DNA from: Pseudomonas akapageensis
Lineage (GTDB): Bacteria > Pseudomonadota > Gammaproteobacteria > Pseudomonadales > Pseudomonadaceae
DNA: 64,000 bases
Assembly (NCBI RefSeq): GCF_011355085.1
Contig: NZ_VXCP01000001.1
Coordinates: 138,285-202,284, forward strand
Reading direction: 5' to 3'
Shown: positions 35,474 through 45,855 of the stretch, one piece after another
How the letters are laid out: each line of letters opens with the position of its first letter
Numbering within the stretch: position 1 is the stretch's first letter
Position numbers and translations under genes: made by a program
The notes under the pieces: model-generated
What the model was told of the DNA's origin: nothing
Database searches by the model: none
Seen by the model: the letters and a program-made list of their open reading frames with translations, nothing else

Positions 35474-35546
35474 ATCGCTGGCAAGCCAGCTCCCACAGGG
35501 ATCTCATGCACTCCGCGATCCCTGTGGGAGCTGGCTTGCCAGCGAT
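35474..35546. repeat. REP-type palindrome, CTGGCAAGCCAGCTCCCAC family
   Basis: A perfect 30-bp inverted repeat, arms 35474-35503 and 35517-35546, with a 13-base loop. The arm contains GCTGGCAAGCCAGCTCCCAC, a very abundant intergenic palindrome in P. putida and P. fluorescens genomes. It lies 45 bases after the putA stop and could serve as its terminator or mRNA 3' stabiliser. Confidence 0.9.
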
Positions 35547-35669
35547 GAAGCTGAACACAACTTCACTGAACAGCCTCGATTCTGCCCCTTCATCACCCTC
35601 ATCTATGGTGCTAGGCACCCACTTCTCCGCAAGCCTAGACTCGGCGCATTCCAAAAAAGGTATGCCACC

Positions 35670-37472
35670 ATGTCCGAGACCCTGCTCAGCTCCCGCAACC
35701 TTGCCTTCGAACTCTACGAAGTCCTCGACGCCGAAAGCCTGACCCGGCGCGAACGCTTCGCCGAGCACACTCGCGAGACCTTCGATGCGGCCATTGGCAC
35801 GGCCCGGACCATTGCTGAGAAATACTTCGCCCCGCACAACCGCAAGGGCGATGAGAACGAGCCGCGCTATGAGGACGGCCAGGCCATTCTGATTCCGGAA
35901 GTGAAACCGGCAGTCGATGCCTTTCTCGAGGCCGGCTTTCTCAATGCCGCACGCAGCTTCGAGGACGGTGGCATGCAGTTGCCAACCCTGCTCGCGCAAG
36001 CCTGCTTCGCTCATTTCCAATCGGCCAACGCGGCATCGACTTCGTACCCCTTCCTGACCATGGGCGCGGCCAACCTGATCGAAAGCTTTGGCAGCGATGA
36101 GCAGAAGCAGCGCTTCCTGCAGCCGATGATCGATGGGCGCTTCTTCGGCACCATGGCATTGACCGAACCCCATGCCGGCTCGTCACTGTCGGATATCCGC
36201 ACCCGCGCCGAACCCGCAGCCGATGGCACTTATCGCCTGCGCGGCAACAAGATCTTCATCTCCGGTGGCGACCACCCGCTATCGGAAAACATCGTGCACA
36301 TGGTCCTGGCCAAGCTGCCGGACGCCCCACCCGGCGTGAAGGGCATTTCCCTGTTTATCGTGCCCAAGTTCCTGGTCAACGACGATGGCAGCCTGGGTAA
36401 ACGCAACGATGTCTTGCTGGCGGGCCTGTTCCACAAGATGGGCTGGCGCGGCACCACCTCGACTGCGCTGAATTTCGGCGATAACGGCGAGTGCATCGGC
36501 TATCTGGTGGGCAAGCCTCACCATGGCCTGAGCTATATGTTCCAGATGATGAACGAAGCGCGGATCGGCGTCGGCATGGGTGCGGTCATGCTGGGTTACG
36601 CAGGCTACCTGTATTCACTGGAGTACGCCCGCGAACGTCCGCAAGGGCGCCTGCCCGACAGCAAGGACCCGACCAGCATGCCGGTATCGATCATCCAGCA
36701 CGCCGACGTCAAGCGCATGCTGCTGACCCAGAAAGCCTACGTGGAAGGCGCGTTCGATCTCGGTCTGTATGCCGCCCGCCTGGTCGACGAAACCCAGACC
36801 GGCGATACCGAAGACGCGCGCAAGCAGGCTCACGAACTGCTCGACCTGCTGACTCCCATCGTCAAATCCTGGCCTTCCGAGTTCTGCCTCAAAGCCAACG
36901 AACTGGCGATCCAGATTCTCGGCGGTCATGGTTATACCCGTGAATACCCGGTAGAACAGTACTACCGCGATAACCGCCTGAACCCGATCCATGAAGGCAC
37001 GCACGGCATCCAGTCGCTCGACCTGCTGGGCCGCAAGCTGGCGCAAAACGGGGGTGCCGGACTCAAGCAACTGATCCGGCTGATCGCCGACACCTGCAAG
37101 CGTGCCCATGCGCATGCCGGCCTCGATGCGCTGCGCGAGCCGTTGGAGCAGTTGCTTGATCGCCTGCAAGGGGTCACGCTCGGGCTGCTGTCCGATCTCG
37201 CCCACGGCCAGGTCAATACAGCGCTGGCCAACTCGGCGCTGTACCTCAAGGCGTTCGGGCATACCGTGATTGGTTGGCGCTGGCTGGAGCAGGCGGTGCG
37301 TGCAGAAGAGGGACTGGCGAAAGGCAATCCAGCGGATGAGGGCTTCTATAAAGGCAAGCTTCAGGCGGCGCGTTATTTCCTGACATGGGAAGTGCCAGGT
37401 TGTCATCATGAACTGGCATTACTGGAAACGCGGGATGACACCTGCCTGGCCATGAACGAAGACTGGTTCTAA
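35670..37472 (+). CDS. Acyl-CoA dehydrogenase, long form with C-terminal extension
   Basis: A 600-aa flavoprotein of the long acyl-CoA dehydrogenase type (DmdC-like, with an extra C-terminal helical domain). Signatures include [20 protein letters not shown] (FAD and substrate site), KIFISGGDH, the [20 protein letters not shown] helices, and [20 protein letters not shown] with [19 protein letters not shown], where the catalytic Glu is expected. It oxidises acyl-CoA thioesters at the α-β bond; chain preference cannot be read. The ATG at 35670 follows AAAAAAGG. The gene precedes nhaP2 as PA5020 does in P. aeruginosa, but a repeat separates them, so it is probably monocistronic. Confidence 0.88.
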   Translation: MSETLLSSRNLAFELYEVLDAESLTRRERFAEHTRETFDAAIGTARTIAEKYFAPHNRKGDENEPRYEDGQAILIPEVKPAVDAFLEAGFLNAARSFEDGGMQLPTLLAQACFAHFQSANAASTSYPFLTMGAANLIESFGSDEQKQRFLQPMIDGRFFGTMALTEPHAGSSLSDIRTRAEPAADGTYRLRGNKIFISGGDHPLSENIVHMVLAKLPDAPPGVKGISLFIVPKFLVNDDGSLGKRNDVLLAGLFHKMGWRGTTSTALNFGDNGECIGYLVGKPHHGLSYMFQMMNEARIGVGMGAVMLGYAGYLYSLEYARERPQGRLPDSKDPTSMPVSIIQHADVKRMLLTQKAYVEGAFDLGLYAARLVDETQTGDTEDARKQAHELLDLLTPIVKSWPSEFCLKANELAIQILGGHGYTREYPVEQYYRDNRLNPIHEGTHGIQSLDLLGRKLAQNGGAGLKQLIRLIADTCKRAHAHAGLDALREPLEQLLDRLQGVTLGLLSDLAHGQVNTALANSALYLKAFGHTVIGWRWLEQAVRAEEGLAKGNPADEGFYKGKLQAARYFLTWEVPGCHHELALLETRDDTCLAMNEDWF

Positions 37473-37482
37473 CATCACCCTT

Positions 37483-37594
37483 CTCGTTCCCACGCTCTGC
37501 GTGGGAATGCAGGGTCAGACGCTCCAGCGTCGCCGTACCCGAGCGCGACGCAGAGCGTCACAGGAGGCATTCCCACGCAGAGCGTGGGAACGAG
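37483..37594. repeat. Compound REP palindrome, CGTTCCCACGCTC family
   Basis: Perfect 28-bp outer inverted arms at 37483-37510 and 37567-37594 enclose inner complementary pieces (GACGCTCCAGCGTC and CGACGCAGAGCGTC). This makes a two-lobed foldable unit of 112 bp, a REPIN-like arrangement. It is related to the single palindromes at 8400 and 43441. It lies 10 bases after the acyl-CoA dehydrogenase stop. Confidence 0.88.
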
Positions 37595-37713
37595 GGTGCG
37601 CTGCAAAGCTTTTTGACAGCAGGACATTTCCGCAGGTTAGAATCCCTTGGCACGCAGACTGCATATTCCCTCGCAATCTGCGCCCGCCTGACCAACCTCC
37701 CGGAGTACTGCCA

Positions 37714-39456
37714 TTGAATGCGACAACCATCAACAGCCTGTTCTTGATCGGCGCGTTGCTGGTGGGTGCGAGCATTCTTGTGAGTTCGTTGTCCTCACGG
37801 CTCGGCATCCCGATTCTGGTCATCATCCTCGCGGTGGGCATGGCTGCGGGCGTCGATGGCGGCGGTATCATTTTCGACAATTACCCCACGGCCTATCTGG
37901 TCGGTAACCTGGCGTTGGCGGTCATCCTGCTCGACGGCGGTCTGCGAACGCGGGTGGCGAGTTTCCGTGTGGCACTGTGGCCGGCGTTATCGCTGGCGAC
38001 TCTCGGCGTACTGATCACTACCGGCCTGACCGGCATGATGGCGGCCTGGCTGTTCAACCTGAACATGATCCAGGGATTGTTGATCGGCGCCATCGTCGGC
38101 TCGACCGACGCCGCGGCGGTGTTCTCCCTGCTCGGTGGCAAGGGCCTGAACGAACGAGTGACCGCGACCCTGGAGATCGAATCGGGCAGTAACGACCCGA
38201 TGGCGGTGTTCCTCACCGTTACCCTGATCGACATGCTCGCCAGCCACGAGACGGGCCTGCACTGGGGCCTGCTGACCCACCTGATTCGCGAGTTTGGTAT
38301 CGGCAGCATTCTCGGCCTGGGTGGTGGCTGGCTGATGCTGCAACTGGTCAACCGCATCAACCTGGCCAACGGCCTTTACCCCATCCTGGTCATCAGCGGC
38401 GGCCTGCTGGTGTTCGCCCTGACCAACGCCCTGCATGGCAGCGGTTTTCTGGCTGTGTACCTGTGCGGTCTGGTTATCGGCAACCGTCCAGTGCGCAGCC
38501 GTCACGGCATCCTGCACATGCTCGATGGCATGGCCTGGCTGGCACAGATCGGCATGTTCCTGGTGCTGGGCCTGCTGGTCACGCCCCATGACCTGCTGCC
38601 CATCGCCCTGCCGGCGCTGGGCCTGGCGCTGTGGATGATTCTGATTGCCCGGCCCCTGTCGGTCGTCGCCGGCCTGCTGCCGTTCAAGGCCTTCCATGGT
38701 CGCGAAAAAGCTTTCATCTCCTGGGTCGGCCTACGCGGCGCGGTACCGATCATTCTGGCGGTGTTCCCGCTCATGGCCGGGCTGCCCAACGCGCAGCTGT
38801 ACTTCAACCTGGCGTTCTTCATCGTGCTGGTTTCGCTGCTGGTGCAGGGCACCAGCCTGCCATGGGTCGCCAAACTGCTGAAGGTCACCGTACCACCGGA
38901 CCCGGCACCGATTTCCCGTTCCGCACTCGAGGTGCACGTCACCAGCGAATGGGAGTTGTTCGTCTATCGCCTCGGTGCTGAAAAATGGTGCATCGGTGCC
39001 GCCCTGCGCGAGCTGAAAATGCCTGAAGGGACCCGCATCGCTGCCCTGTTTCGTGGCCAGCAACTGCTCCATCCGTCGGGAAGTACCACACTTGAAGTGG
39101 ATGATTTACTCTGTGTGATCGGCCACGAACACAATCTGCCGGCGCTCGGAAAGCTGTTCAGCCAGGCGCCACAGCGTGGCCTCGATTTGCGTTTCTTCGG
39201 CGACTTCGTCCTCGAAGGGGACGCAGAACTGGGGGCTGTGTCGGCGTTGTACGGTTTGAAACTCGACGGCCTGGACGCGAACATGCCCCTCAGCCGGTTC
39301 ATTACCCAGAAGGTTGGTGGCGCACCGATCGTCGGCGACCAGATCGAATGGAACAACACAATTTGGACCGTCGCCGTCATGGAAGGGAACAAGATCCTCA
39401 AAGTGGGCGTCAAATTCCCCGAAGGAAGTCGCCCCGGCCCCGGGCTGTTCCTCTAA
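37714..39456 (+). CDS. nhaP2: Potassium/proton antiporter, CPA1 family with RCK-C domain
   Basis: A 580-aa protein, the length of NhaP2/CvrA. The TTG at 37714 is the likely start, eight bases after GGAG; an upstream extension would run into the repeat. About twelve membrane helices include the ion-binding segments [14 protein letters not shown] and [14 protein letters not shown]. From about residue 400 there is a cytosolic RCK_C/TrkA-C domain ([18 protein letters not shown]) and a C-terminal CorC/HlyC-like domain. It exchanges K+ (or Na+) for H+ across the inner membrane, giving osmotic and pH control. mscK follows within 36 bases, so both may be cotranscribed. Confidence 0.9.
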   Translation: MNATTINSLFLIGALLVGASILVSSLSSRLGIPILVIILAVGMAAGVDGGGIIFDNYPTAYLVGNLALAVILLDGGLRTRVASFRVALWPALSLATLGVLITTGLTGMMAAWLFNLNMIQGLLIGAIVGSTDAAAVFSLLGGKGLNERVTATLEIESGSNDPMAVFLTVTLIDMLASHETGLHWGLLTHLIREFGIGSILGLGGGWLMLQLVNRINLANGLYPILVISGGLLVFALTNALHGSGFLAVYLCGLVIGNRPVRSRHGILHMLDGMAWLAQIGMFLVLGLLVTPHDLLPIALPALGLALWMILIARPLSVVAGLLPFKAFHGREKAFISWVGLRGAVPIILAVFPLMAGLPNAQLYFNLAFFIVLVSLLVQGTSLPWVAKLLKVTVPPDPAPISRSALEVHVTSEWELFVYRLGAEKWCIGAALRELKMPEGTRIAALFRGQQLLHPSGSTTLEVDDLLCVIGHEHNLPALGKLFSQAPQRGLDLRFFGDFVLEGDAELGAVSALYGLKLDGLDANMPLSRFITQKVGGAPIVGDQIEWNNTIWTVAVMEGNKILKVGVKFPEGSRPGPGLFL

Positions 39457-39491
39457 ATTTCCATTTTTTGCGAGTTTTTCTACCTCTGCCT

Positions 39492-42400
39492 ATGTCCAAT
39501 TTGCGCACTTTTCTAACAGCAGCCCTGCTGGGGTTGTGTTTGTCTGTCACCACCGTGCAGGCAGCCGAACCACCCACCACCGCCGCCGTTCAGCAAAGTC
39601 TGGACAAGATCGCCGAACGCAAACTCCCGGAGGCCGACCAAAAGGCCTTGCAGCAGGTACTGGAACAGACCCTGACATTCCTGGCGAGCAGGGACGACAG
39701 CGTCAAGCGCCTGGCCGCCGTCAAGCAGCAACTCAATGATGCACCACGCCAGACCAGCGAAAACCAGCGTGAACTGGCCAAGCTCAAGCTGACCAAAGTC
39801 ATCCCCGCCGAGCAACGTTATGCCAACCTGCAGGTGCCCCAGCTCGAACAGCTGCTCACCGAACGCGGAACACAGCAAAGCGAACTGCAAAAGGCCCTGA
39901 ACGACGCGACCACCCTGAGCATCACCGCCCAGACCCGCCCCGAGCGCGCCCAGGCCGAGATCAGCAGCAACCAGACCCGCATCCAGCAGATTAACAATGC
40001 CATCAAGCTGGGCAAGGACGGCGGCAAAGTGCTGACGCCTGACCTGCGCAACCAGCTCAATGCCGAGCTTGCCGCACTCAATGCCCTGACCACCCTGCGT
40101 CGCCAGGAACTGGCCGGCAACGGCGTGCTGCAAGACCTGGGCAACAGCCAGAAAGACCTGCTGGGCGAACGCAGCGCTCGCCTGGACCAGGAAATCCAGG
40201 ACCTGCAGACGCTGATCAACCAGAAGCGCCTGGCCCAGTCGCAACAGACCGTCACCGAGCAGTCGATCGAGGCGCAAAAGGCCGGCGGCAGTAGCGTGCT
40301 GGCCACCGAGAGCGCGGCCAACGTCAAGCTCTCCGACTACCTGCTGCGCAGCACCGACCGCCTCAACGAACTGACCCAGCAGAACCTCCAGACCAAGCAA
40401 CAGCTCGACAACCTGACCCAGAGCGATCAGGCCCTGGACGAACAGATCAGCGTGCTCAAGGGCAGCCTGCTGCTTTCCAAGATCCTCTACCAACAGAAGC
40501 AATCCCTGCCGCATCTCAAACTTGACCGTAACCTGGCCGACCAGATCGCCGACACTCGCCTTTACCAATTCGAGGTCAACCAGCAACGCGAACAGCTCGG
40601 CAACCCTGCCGCTTATGTCGACAAACTGCTGGCCAGCCAGCCGCCCGAGCAGGTCACACCGCAACTGCGCAAGACCCTGCTGGACATCGCCGTCACTCGA
40701 AGCGATCTGCTCGAACGCCTGAACCGCGAATTGAGTGCCCTGCTCAATGAGTCGATCACTCTGCAACTCAACCAGAAGCAGCTGTCGAGCACAGCGCAGA
40801 GCCTGCGTGCGACCCTCGACGAGCAGATGTTCTGGATCCCCAGCAACAAGCCGCTGGACCTGGAATGGCTGACAACCGTGCCCAAGCGTCTGCAGCAGCA
40901 AGTCACGACCCTCCCCTGGATCTCCAGCCTGAAAGAGCTGGCCGACGGACTGACCCAACGGCCACTGCTGTTCCTGCCGCTGGCGCTGCTCATTGGCGCC
41001 CTGGTGTGGTACCGCAGCGATCTGTACACGCGCCTGAACAAAGTCCACAAGGATGTCGGCCACTTCAAGCGCGACAGCCAATGGCACACGCCCCAGGCGA
41101 TCCTGATCAATATCCTGCTGGCGTTGCCCGGCACCCTGGCGTTAGCCCTGTGTGGCCTGGCGTTGCAAATCGACGCCCGTGGTCAGAACGCCAACCTCGG
41201 TGCCGCCCTGTTGCAGATTTCCCAGGCCTGGCTGGTGTTCTATACCGCTTACCGGATCCTCGCGCCGGGTGGCGTGGCCGAACTGCACTTCCGTTGGGAG
41301 AAGCCACAGGTCGAGTTCCTGCGTGGCTGGATCCGGCGCCTGGGCACCGTTGTCCTGGCACTGGTCGGCGTTGTGTCCATTGCCGAGCACCAACCCTCGG
41401 CGCTAGCTGATGACGTACTGGGTATAGGCGTCGTCCTGACCTGCTACGCCCTGATGACCTGGCTCTTGAGCCGCCTGTTGATGCGCAGCCCGACGCATCG
41501 CAATGCCCCGCTGTTTCGCAAGGCTGTGGGCGTGGCCTTCACCATCCTGCCGGTCGCCCTGTTCCTCGCGGTGTGCTTCGGTTACTACTACACCGCACTG
41601 AAACTCAGCGACCGTCTGATCGACACCCTGTACCTGCTGATGTTCTGGATCATCATCGAGGCAGGCTTCGTCCGCGGCCTGGCCGTGGCGGCCCGCCGCC
41701 TGGCTTACCAGCGCGCACTGAGCAAACGCCAGGCCGCGAAGGAAACCGGCGACCCGGAAACCGTCATCGAAGAACCGACCCTGGACATCGAACAGGTCAA
41801 CCAGCAGTCCCTGCGCCTGATCCGCCTGGCGCTGCTCGGTGGCTTCATCGCTGCTCTGTACTGGGTCTGGGCCGACCTGATCAGCGTGTTCTCCTACCTC
41901 GACAACGTCACCCTGTACGAGTACACCAGCGGTACCGGCGCGAGCATGAGCATGGTACCGATCAGCCTGGGCGACATGATCGCGGCACTGGTCATCATCG
42001 GTATCACCTTCGCGCTGGCGAGCAACTTGCCCGGCCTGCTCGAAGTACTGGTGCTATCGCGCCTGAACCTGGCCCAGGGCAGCGCCTACGCCACCACCAC
42101 GCTGCTGTCCTATGCCATTGCCGGCATCGGTTTCGTCTCGACCCTGTCGACCCTCGGCGTGAGCTGGGACAAGTTGCAATGGCTGGTCGCCGCGCTCTCG
42201 GTAGGCCTGGGCTTCGGCATGCAGGAGATCTTCGCGAACTTCATCTCCGGCATCATGATCCTGTTCGAACGCCCGGTGCGGATCGGCGACACCATCACCA
42301 TCGGCAACCTGTCGGGCACGGTGAGCAAGATCCGCATCCGCGCCACGACCATCACCGATTTCGACCGCAAGGACATCATCGTCCCGAACAAGACGTTCAT

Positions 42401-42854
42401 TACCGGGCAACTGATCAACTGGTCGCTGACCGACACCGTCACCCGCGTCACCCTGAAACTGGGCGTGGACTACGGCTCGGACCTGGACATGGTGCGCACC
42501 CTGCTGCTCAAGGCCGCCAAGGAGAACCCACGGGTGCTCAAGGAGCCGGAGCCGATCGTGTACTTCCTCAACTTCGGCGAAAGCACCCTGGACCATGAAC
42601 TGCGCATGCATGTGCGTGATCTTGGCGACCGCAACCCGGCGGTCGACGAGATCAACCGCTACATCAACCGCGAGTTCAAGAAGAACCACATCAACATCTC
42701 CTTCCGGCAGATGGAGGTGTACCTCAAGAACATGCAGGGCCAGGAGTACAAGATGGTGCCGGTCGAAAGCCTGGACAAGTCCCTGGTGCCACTGCAGCCG
42801 GTGCCCAACAGCGGCAAGCCGGCCAACGAGCCGCCGATGCAGAAACTCGACTGA
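39492..42854 (+). CDS. mscK: Mechanosensitive channel MscK
   Basis: A 1120-aa protein. It has a signal peptide (MSNLRTFLTAALLGLCLSVTTVQA), then a long periplasmic coiled-coil-rich region to about residue 480 (many Gln/Leu heptads). About eleven membrane helices follow, and the MscS core lies at the C-terminus (GFGMQEIFANFISGIMILFE pore helix; VRIGDTITIGNLSG β-domain). The size and layout match MscK/KefA rather than MscS. It opens on membrane tension, gated in part by K+. The ATG at 39492 is chosen for the signal peptide. Downstream 42855-43128 holds the folded element described separately. Confidence 0.95.
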   Translation: MSNLRTFLTAALLGLCLSVTTVQAAEPPTTAAVQQSLDKIAERKLPEADQKALQQVLEQTLTFLASRDDSVKRLAAVKQQLNDAPRQTSENQRELAKLKLTKVIPAEQRYANLQVPQLEQLLTERGTQQSELQKALNDATTLSITAQTRPERAQAEISSNQTRIQQINNAIKLGKDGGKVLTPDLRNQLNAELAALNALTTLRRQELAGNGVLQDLGNSQKDLLGERSARLDQEIQDLQTLINQKRLAQSQQTVTEQSIEAQKAGGSSVLATESAANVKLSDYLLRSTDRLNELTQQNLQTKQQLDNLTQSDQALDEQISVLKGSLLLSKILYQQKQSLPHLKLDRNLADQIADTRLYQFEVNQQREQLGNPAAYVDKLLASQPPEQVTPQLRKTLLDIAVTRSDLLERLNRELSALLNESITLQLNQKQLSSTAQSLRATLDEQMFWIPSNKPLDLEWLTTVPKRLQQQVTTLPWISSLKELADGLTQRPLLFLPLALLIGALVWYRSDLYTRLNKVHKDVGHFKRDSQWHTPQAILINILLALPGTLALALCGLALQIDARGQNANLGAALLQISQAWLVFYTAYRILAPGGVAELHFRWEKPQVEFLRGWIRRLGTVVLALVGVVSIAEHQPSALADDVLGIGVVLTCYALMTWLLSRLLMRSPTHRNAPLFRKAVGVAFTILPVALFLAVCFGYYYTALKLSDRLIDTLYLLMFWIIIEAGFVRGLAVAARRLAYQRALSKRQAAKETGDPETVIEEPTLDIEQVNQQSLRLIRLALLGGFIAALYWVWADLISVFSYLDNVTLYEYTSGTGASMSMVPISLGDMIAALVIIGITFALASNLPGLLEVLVLSRLNLAQGSAYATTTLLSYAIAGIGFVSTLSTLGVSWDKLQWLVAALSVGLGFGMQEIFANFISGIMILFERPVRIGDTITIGNLSGTVSKIRIRATTITDFDRKDIIVPNKTFITGQLINWSLTDTVTRVTLKLGVDYGSDLDMVRTLLLKAAKENPRVLKEPEPIVYFLNFGESTLDHELRMHVRDLGDRNPAVDEINRYINREFKKNHINISFRQMEVYLKNMQGQEYKMVPVESLDKSLVPLQPVPNSGKPANEPPMQKLD

Positions 42855-42933
42855 GAGTGATCCTAGGCCGTATCCTACGCGGTCTGTCGATCTGCGCTTC
42901 TGTTCCCCGGGAAGTGCTGCCACTAAGCTGTGC

Positions 42934-43097
42934 CGGTCGCTGAGGGTTCAGCGATCGGGTGTGGAAACCCGGGTTAACGAGTAAACAGACGCCTTTATGG
43001 CGGCTGTGCGCGGGAGACCTTCGGGTCTGCCGGGATAACTCGCCCCGGTTTTCCACCCCGCGTACGGCTGCCACCCCATTCGTGTGGAAACGAATGG
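42934..43097 (+). other. Multi-stem structured leader before the DUF3077-type gene
   Basis: Several complementary segments follow one another. (a) CGGTCGCTGA/TCAGCGATCG, 42934-42957. (b) An enclosing stem GTGGAAACCCGGG (42961-42973) with CCCGGTTTTCCAC (43044-43056), one mismatch. (c) CAGACGCC/GGCGGCTG, 42986-43006. (d) AGACC-TTCG-GGTCT, 43015-43028, with the stable UUCG tetraloop. (e) CCATTCGT/ACGAATGG, 43076-43097, ending 31 bases before the ATG. The plus-strand RNA would fold into a junction of stems. No U-tract follows, so it is not a simple terminator. It may be a cis-acting leader, a small RNA, or a mobile-element remnant. Confidence 0.6.
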
Positions 43098-43128
43098 AAG
43101 CAGCATCACTCTGATGCGAGTTATGCCC

Positions 43129-43431
43129 ATGAAAAAACTAGTCCCCGATCCACCCCTCGGATCCATATCCCAAACCGCTACTACCGCCTTCGGCACCTGC
43201 GATGCAGGCCACGCGCCCTTGTTCTCGGTACGCGCCGGCATCAATGCCGAGGATGCGCTGGTGCATGCCTCGCTGTACCTGCAATGCACCTGCGACGCGG
43301 CGCATCGCCTCAGCGAAAAAGTCGATCAGGAAACCCGCAGCCTCGTCTGGACCCTCCTCCATTCGGCAGAATCGGCCAAAGCCCTGATCGATGCCTTGCT
43401 TGATGGCATTGAGGACAGCGCCGGGCGCTGA
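43129..43431 (+). CDS. DUF3077-type small protein of unknown function
   Basis: A 100-aa protein, MKKLVPDPPLGSISQ followed by PLFSVRAGINAEDALVHASLY and a helical C-terminus with two close cysteines (LQCTCDAA). The pattern 'KKxVPDPP ... FSVRxGxxxEDALxHAS' is that of the small DUF3077 proteins found in multiple copies in Pseudomonas. No function is known. ATGs at 43114 and 43123 are also in frame; 43129 is chosen from the family N-terminus, with GCGAG eight bases upstream. It directly follows the multi-stem element. Confidence 0.75.
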   Translation: MKKLVPDPPLGSISQTATTAFGTCDAGHAPLFSVRAGINAEDALVHASLYLQCTCDAAHRLSEKVDQETRSLVWTLLHSAESAKALIDALLDGIEDSAGR

Positions 43432-43440
43432 GGGATCACC

Positions 43441-43470
43441 CTCGTTCCCACGCTCCCGCGTGGGAACGAG
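43441..43470. repeat. REP-like palindrome, CTCGTTCCCACGC family
   Basis: CTCGTTCCCACGC at 43441-43453 and GCGTGGGAACGAG at 43458-43470 form a perfect 13-bp stem with a four-base loop, ten bases after the stop of the small gene. It is the simplest version of the palindrome also at 8400 and 37483 and could stabilise or end the transcript. Confidence 0.88.
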
Positions 43471-43549
43471 GAACAACATCAAACCCTGCCCCCCATTTCC
43501 ATTTCCCCCATCCAACCGCCACAATGCCCCTATCCCTGCCCGGAGATAG

Positions 43550-45016
<1,467 letters not shown>

Positions 45017-45170
45017 AGCCGCTCTGCGGCCATGACGTAGTTGCTGGCACACTAAAAACCTATCTGATCTGATAGTAGACAGAGGCACTAATTCGGCAAA
45101 CTATTGCTCCGGTGGTATTTGAAAATACTTAACGTATCGATAAACCCAGCATGTTTGCCGGAGAAGAAAA

Positions 45171-45377
45171 ATGCCCACCTATCACATACAAGTTAGTTTC
45201 ATGGGTACAGACAAGAGCAGAAAAATCCTCGCAATAGCGGACAATGAAAGCCGTGCAATAGAAAAAGCACGGGACATGTACCCCGGCGCATGCAGCATCA
45301 CAGCCATGACGTTCAACCAGATACAACCAGTAGAGGATGACGAAGACGATCGTTGCATTCAAAAATCTGTCAATTGA
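45171..45377 (+). CDS. Small hypothetical protein, 68 aa
   Basis: An orphan frame with a good Shine-Dalgarno (GGAGAAG, four bases before the ATG). The product MPTYHIQVSFMGTDKSRKIL continues with a mixed α/β pattern and an acidic tail (EDDEDD). No family is recognised. It lies in the AT-richer pocket between selO and trxC and is convergent with the ADP-ribosyltransferase pair, so it may belong to the same acquired segment. No signal peptide or membrane segment. Confidence 0.6.
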   Translation: MPTYHIQVSFMGTDKSRKILAIADNESRAIEKARDMYPGACSITAMTFNQIQPVEDDEDDRCIQKSVN

Positions 45378-45465
45378 AAACGCGTCCTATTGAGCAGTTC
45401 ATTCGCAACTCATGGGGACACACATCTGCAGTATAAATTGCGATAGTCAGTTTATTCGCCTCGCC

Positions 45466-45855
45466 TCAAGGGGCCACGCTCAACACCCTGAGACGATCGA
45501 GCGCACGATCCAGATAGCCATCCCGGATGATGGAGCTCAGATGCCCTGGGCAAAATCGGTCCGCTCGCACGTGTGCAATGAGCAGCCTGCGCACCTGTTC
45601 GATGTCTGCGGTGTCGAGCAGTGACGCATCTTCCATCTCTGCACGCTTGCTGCCTGAAAACGCTTTCATCCAATCGAAGGGTGCCATGAATCGGGTGGCG
45701 TACAGCACTCGCTGAAACACCATCATCGCTTCCTCCCATTGAGGACTGTCTTCACCCAATTGTTTCAAGAGGGCTGCCGAGGGAGCGAACTGCAGCACAT
45801 AACCCAGGGCCTGATCGGACAGCGGTGGTAATTTTTCCACAATGACGGCCCTCAA
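45466..45855 (-). CDS. Hypothetical protein, putative immunity/antitoxin to the ART gene
   Basis: A 129-aa mostly helical, mildly acidic protein of no family I recognise (EKLPPLSDQALGYVLQFAPS near the N-terminus). Its TTG at 45855 overlaps the stop of the upstream ADP-ribosyltransferase gene (TTGA). A GTG at 45840, nine bases after TTGAGG, has better spacing and would give 124 aa. Tight coupling downstream of a toxin-like enzyme in an accessory pocket is the usual arrangement of a cognate immunity or antitoxin protein, but that role is inferred from context only. The 88-bp gap after its stop shows nothing clear. Confidence 0.65.
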   Translation of the reverse strand: MRAVIVEKLPPLSDQALGYVLQFAPSAALLKQLGEDSPQWEEAMMVFQRVLYATRFMAPFDWMKAFSGSKRAEMEDASLLDTADIEQVRRLLIAHVRADRFCPGHLSSIIRDGYLDRALDRLRVLSVAP

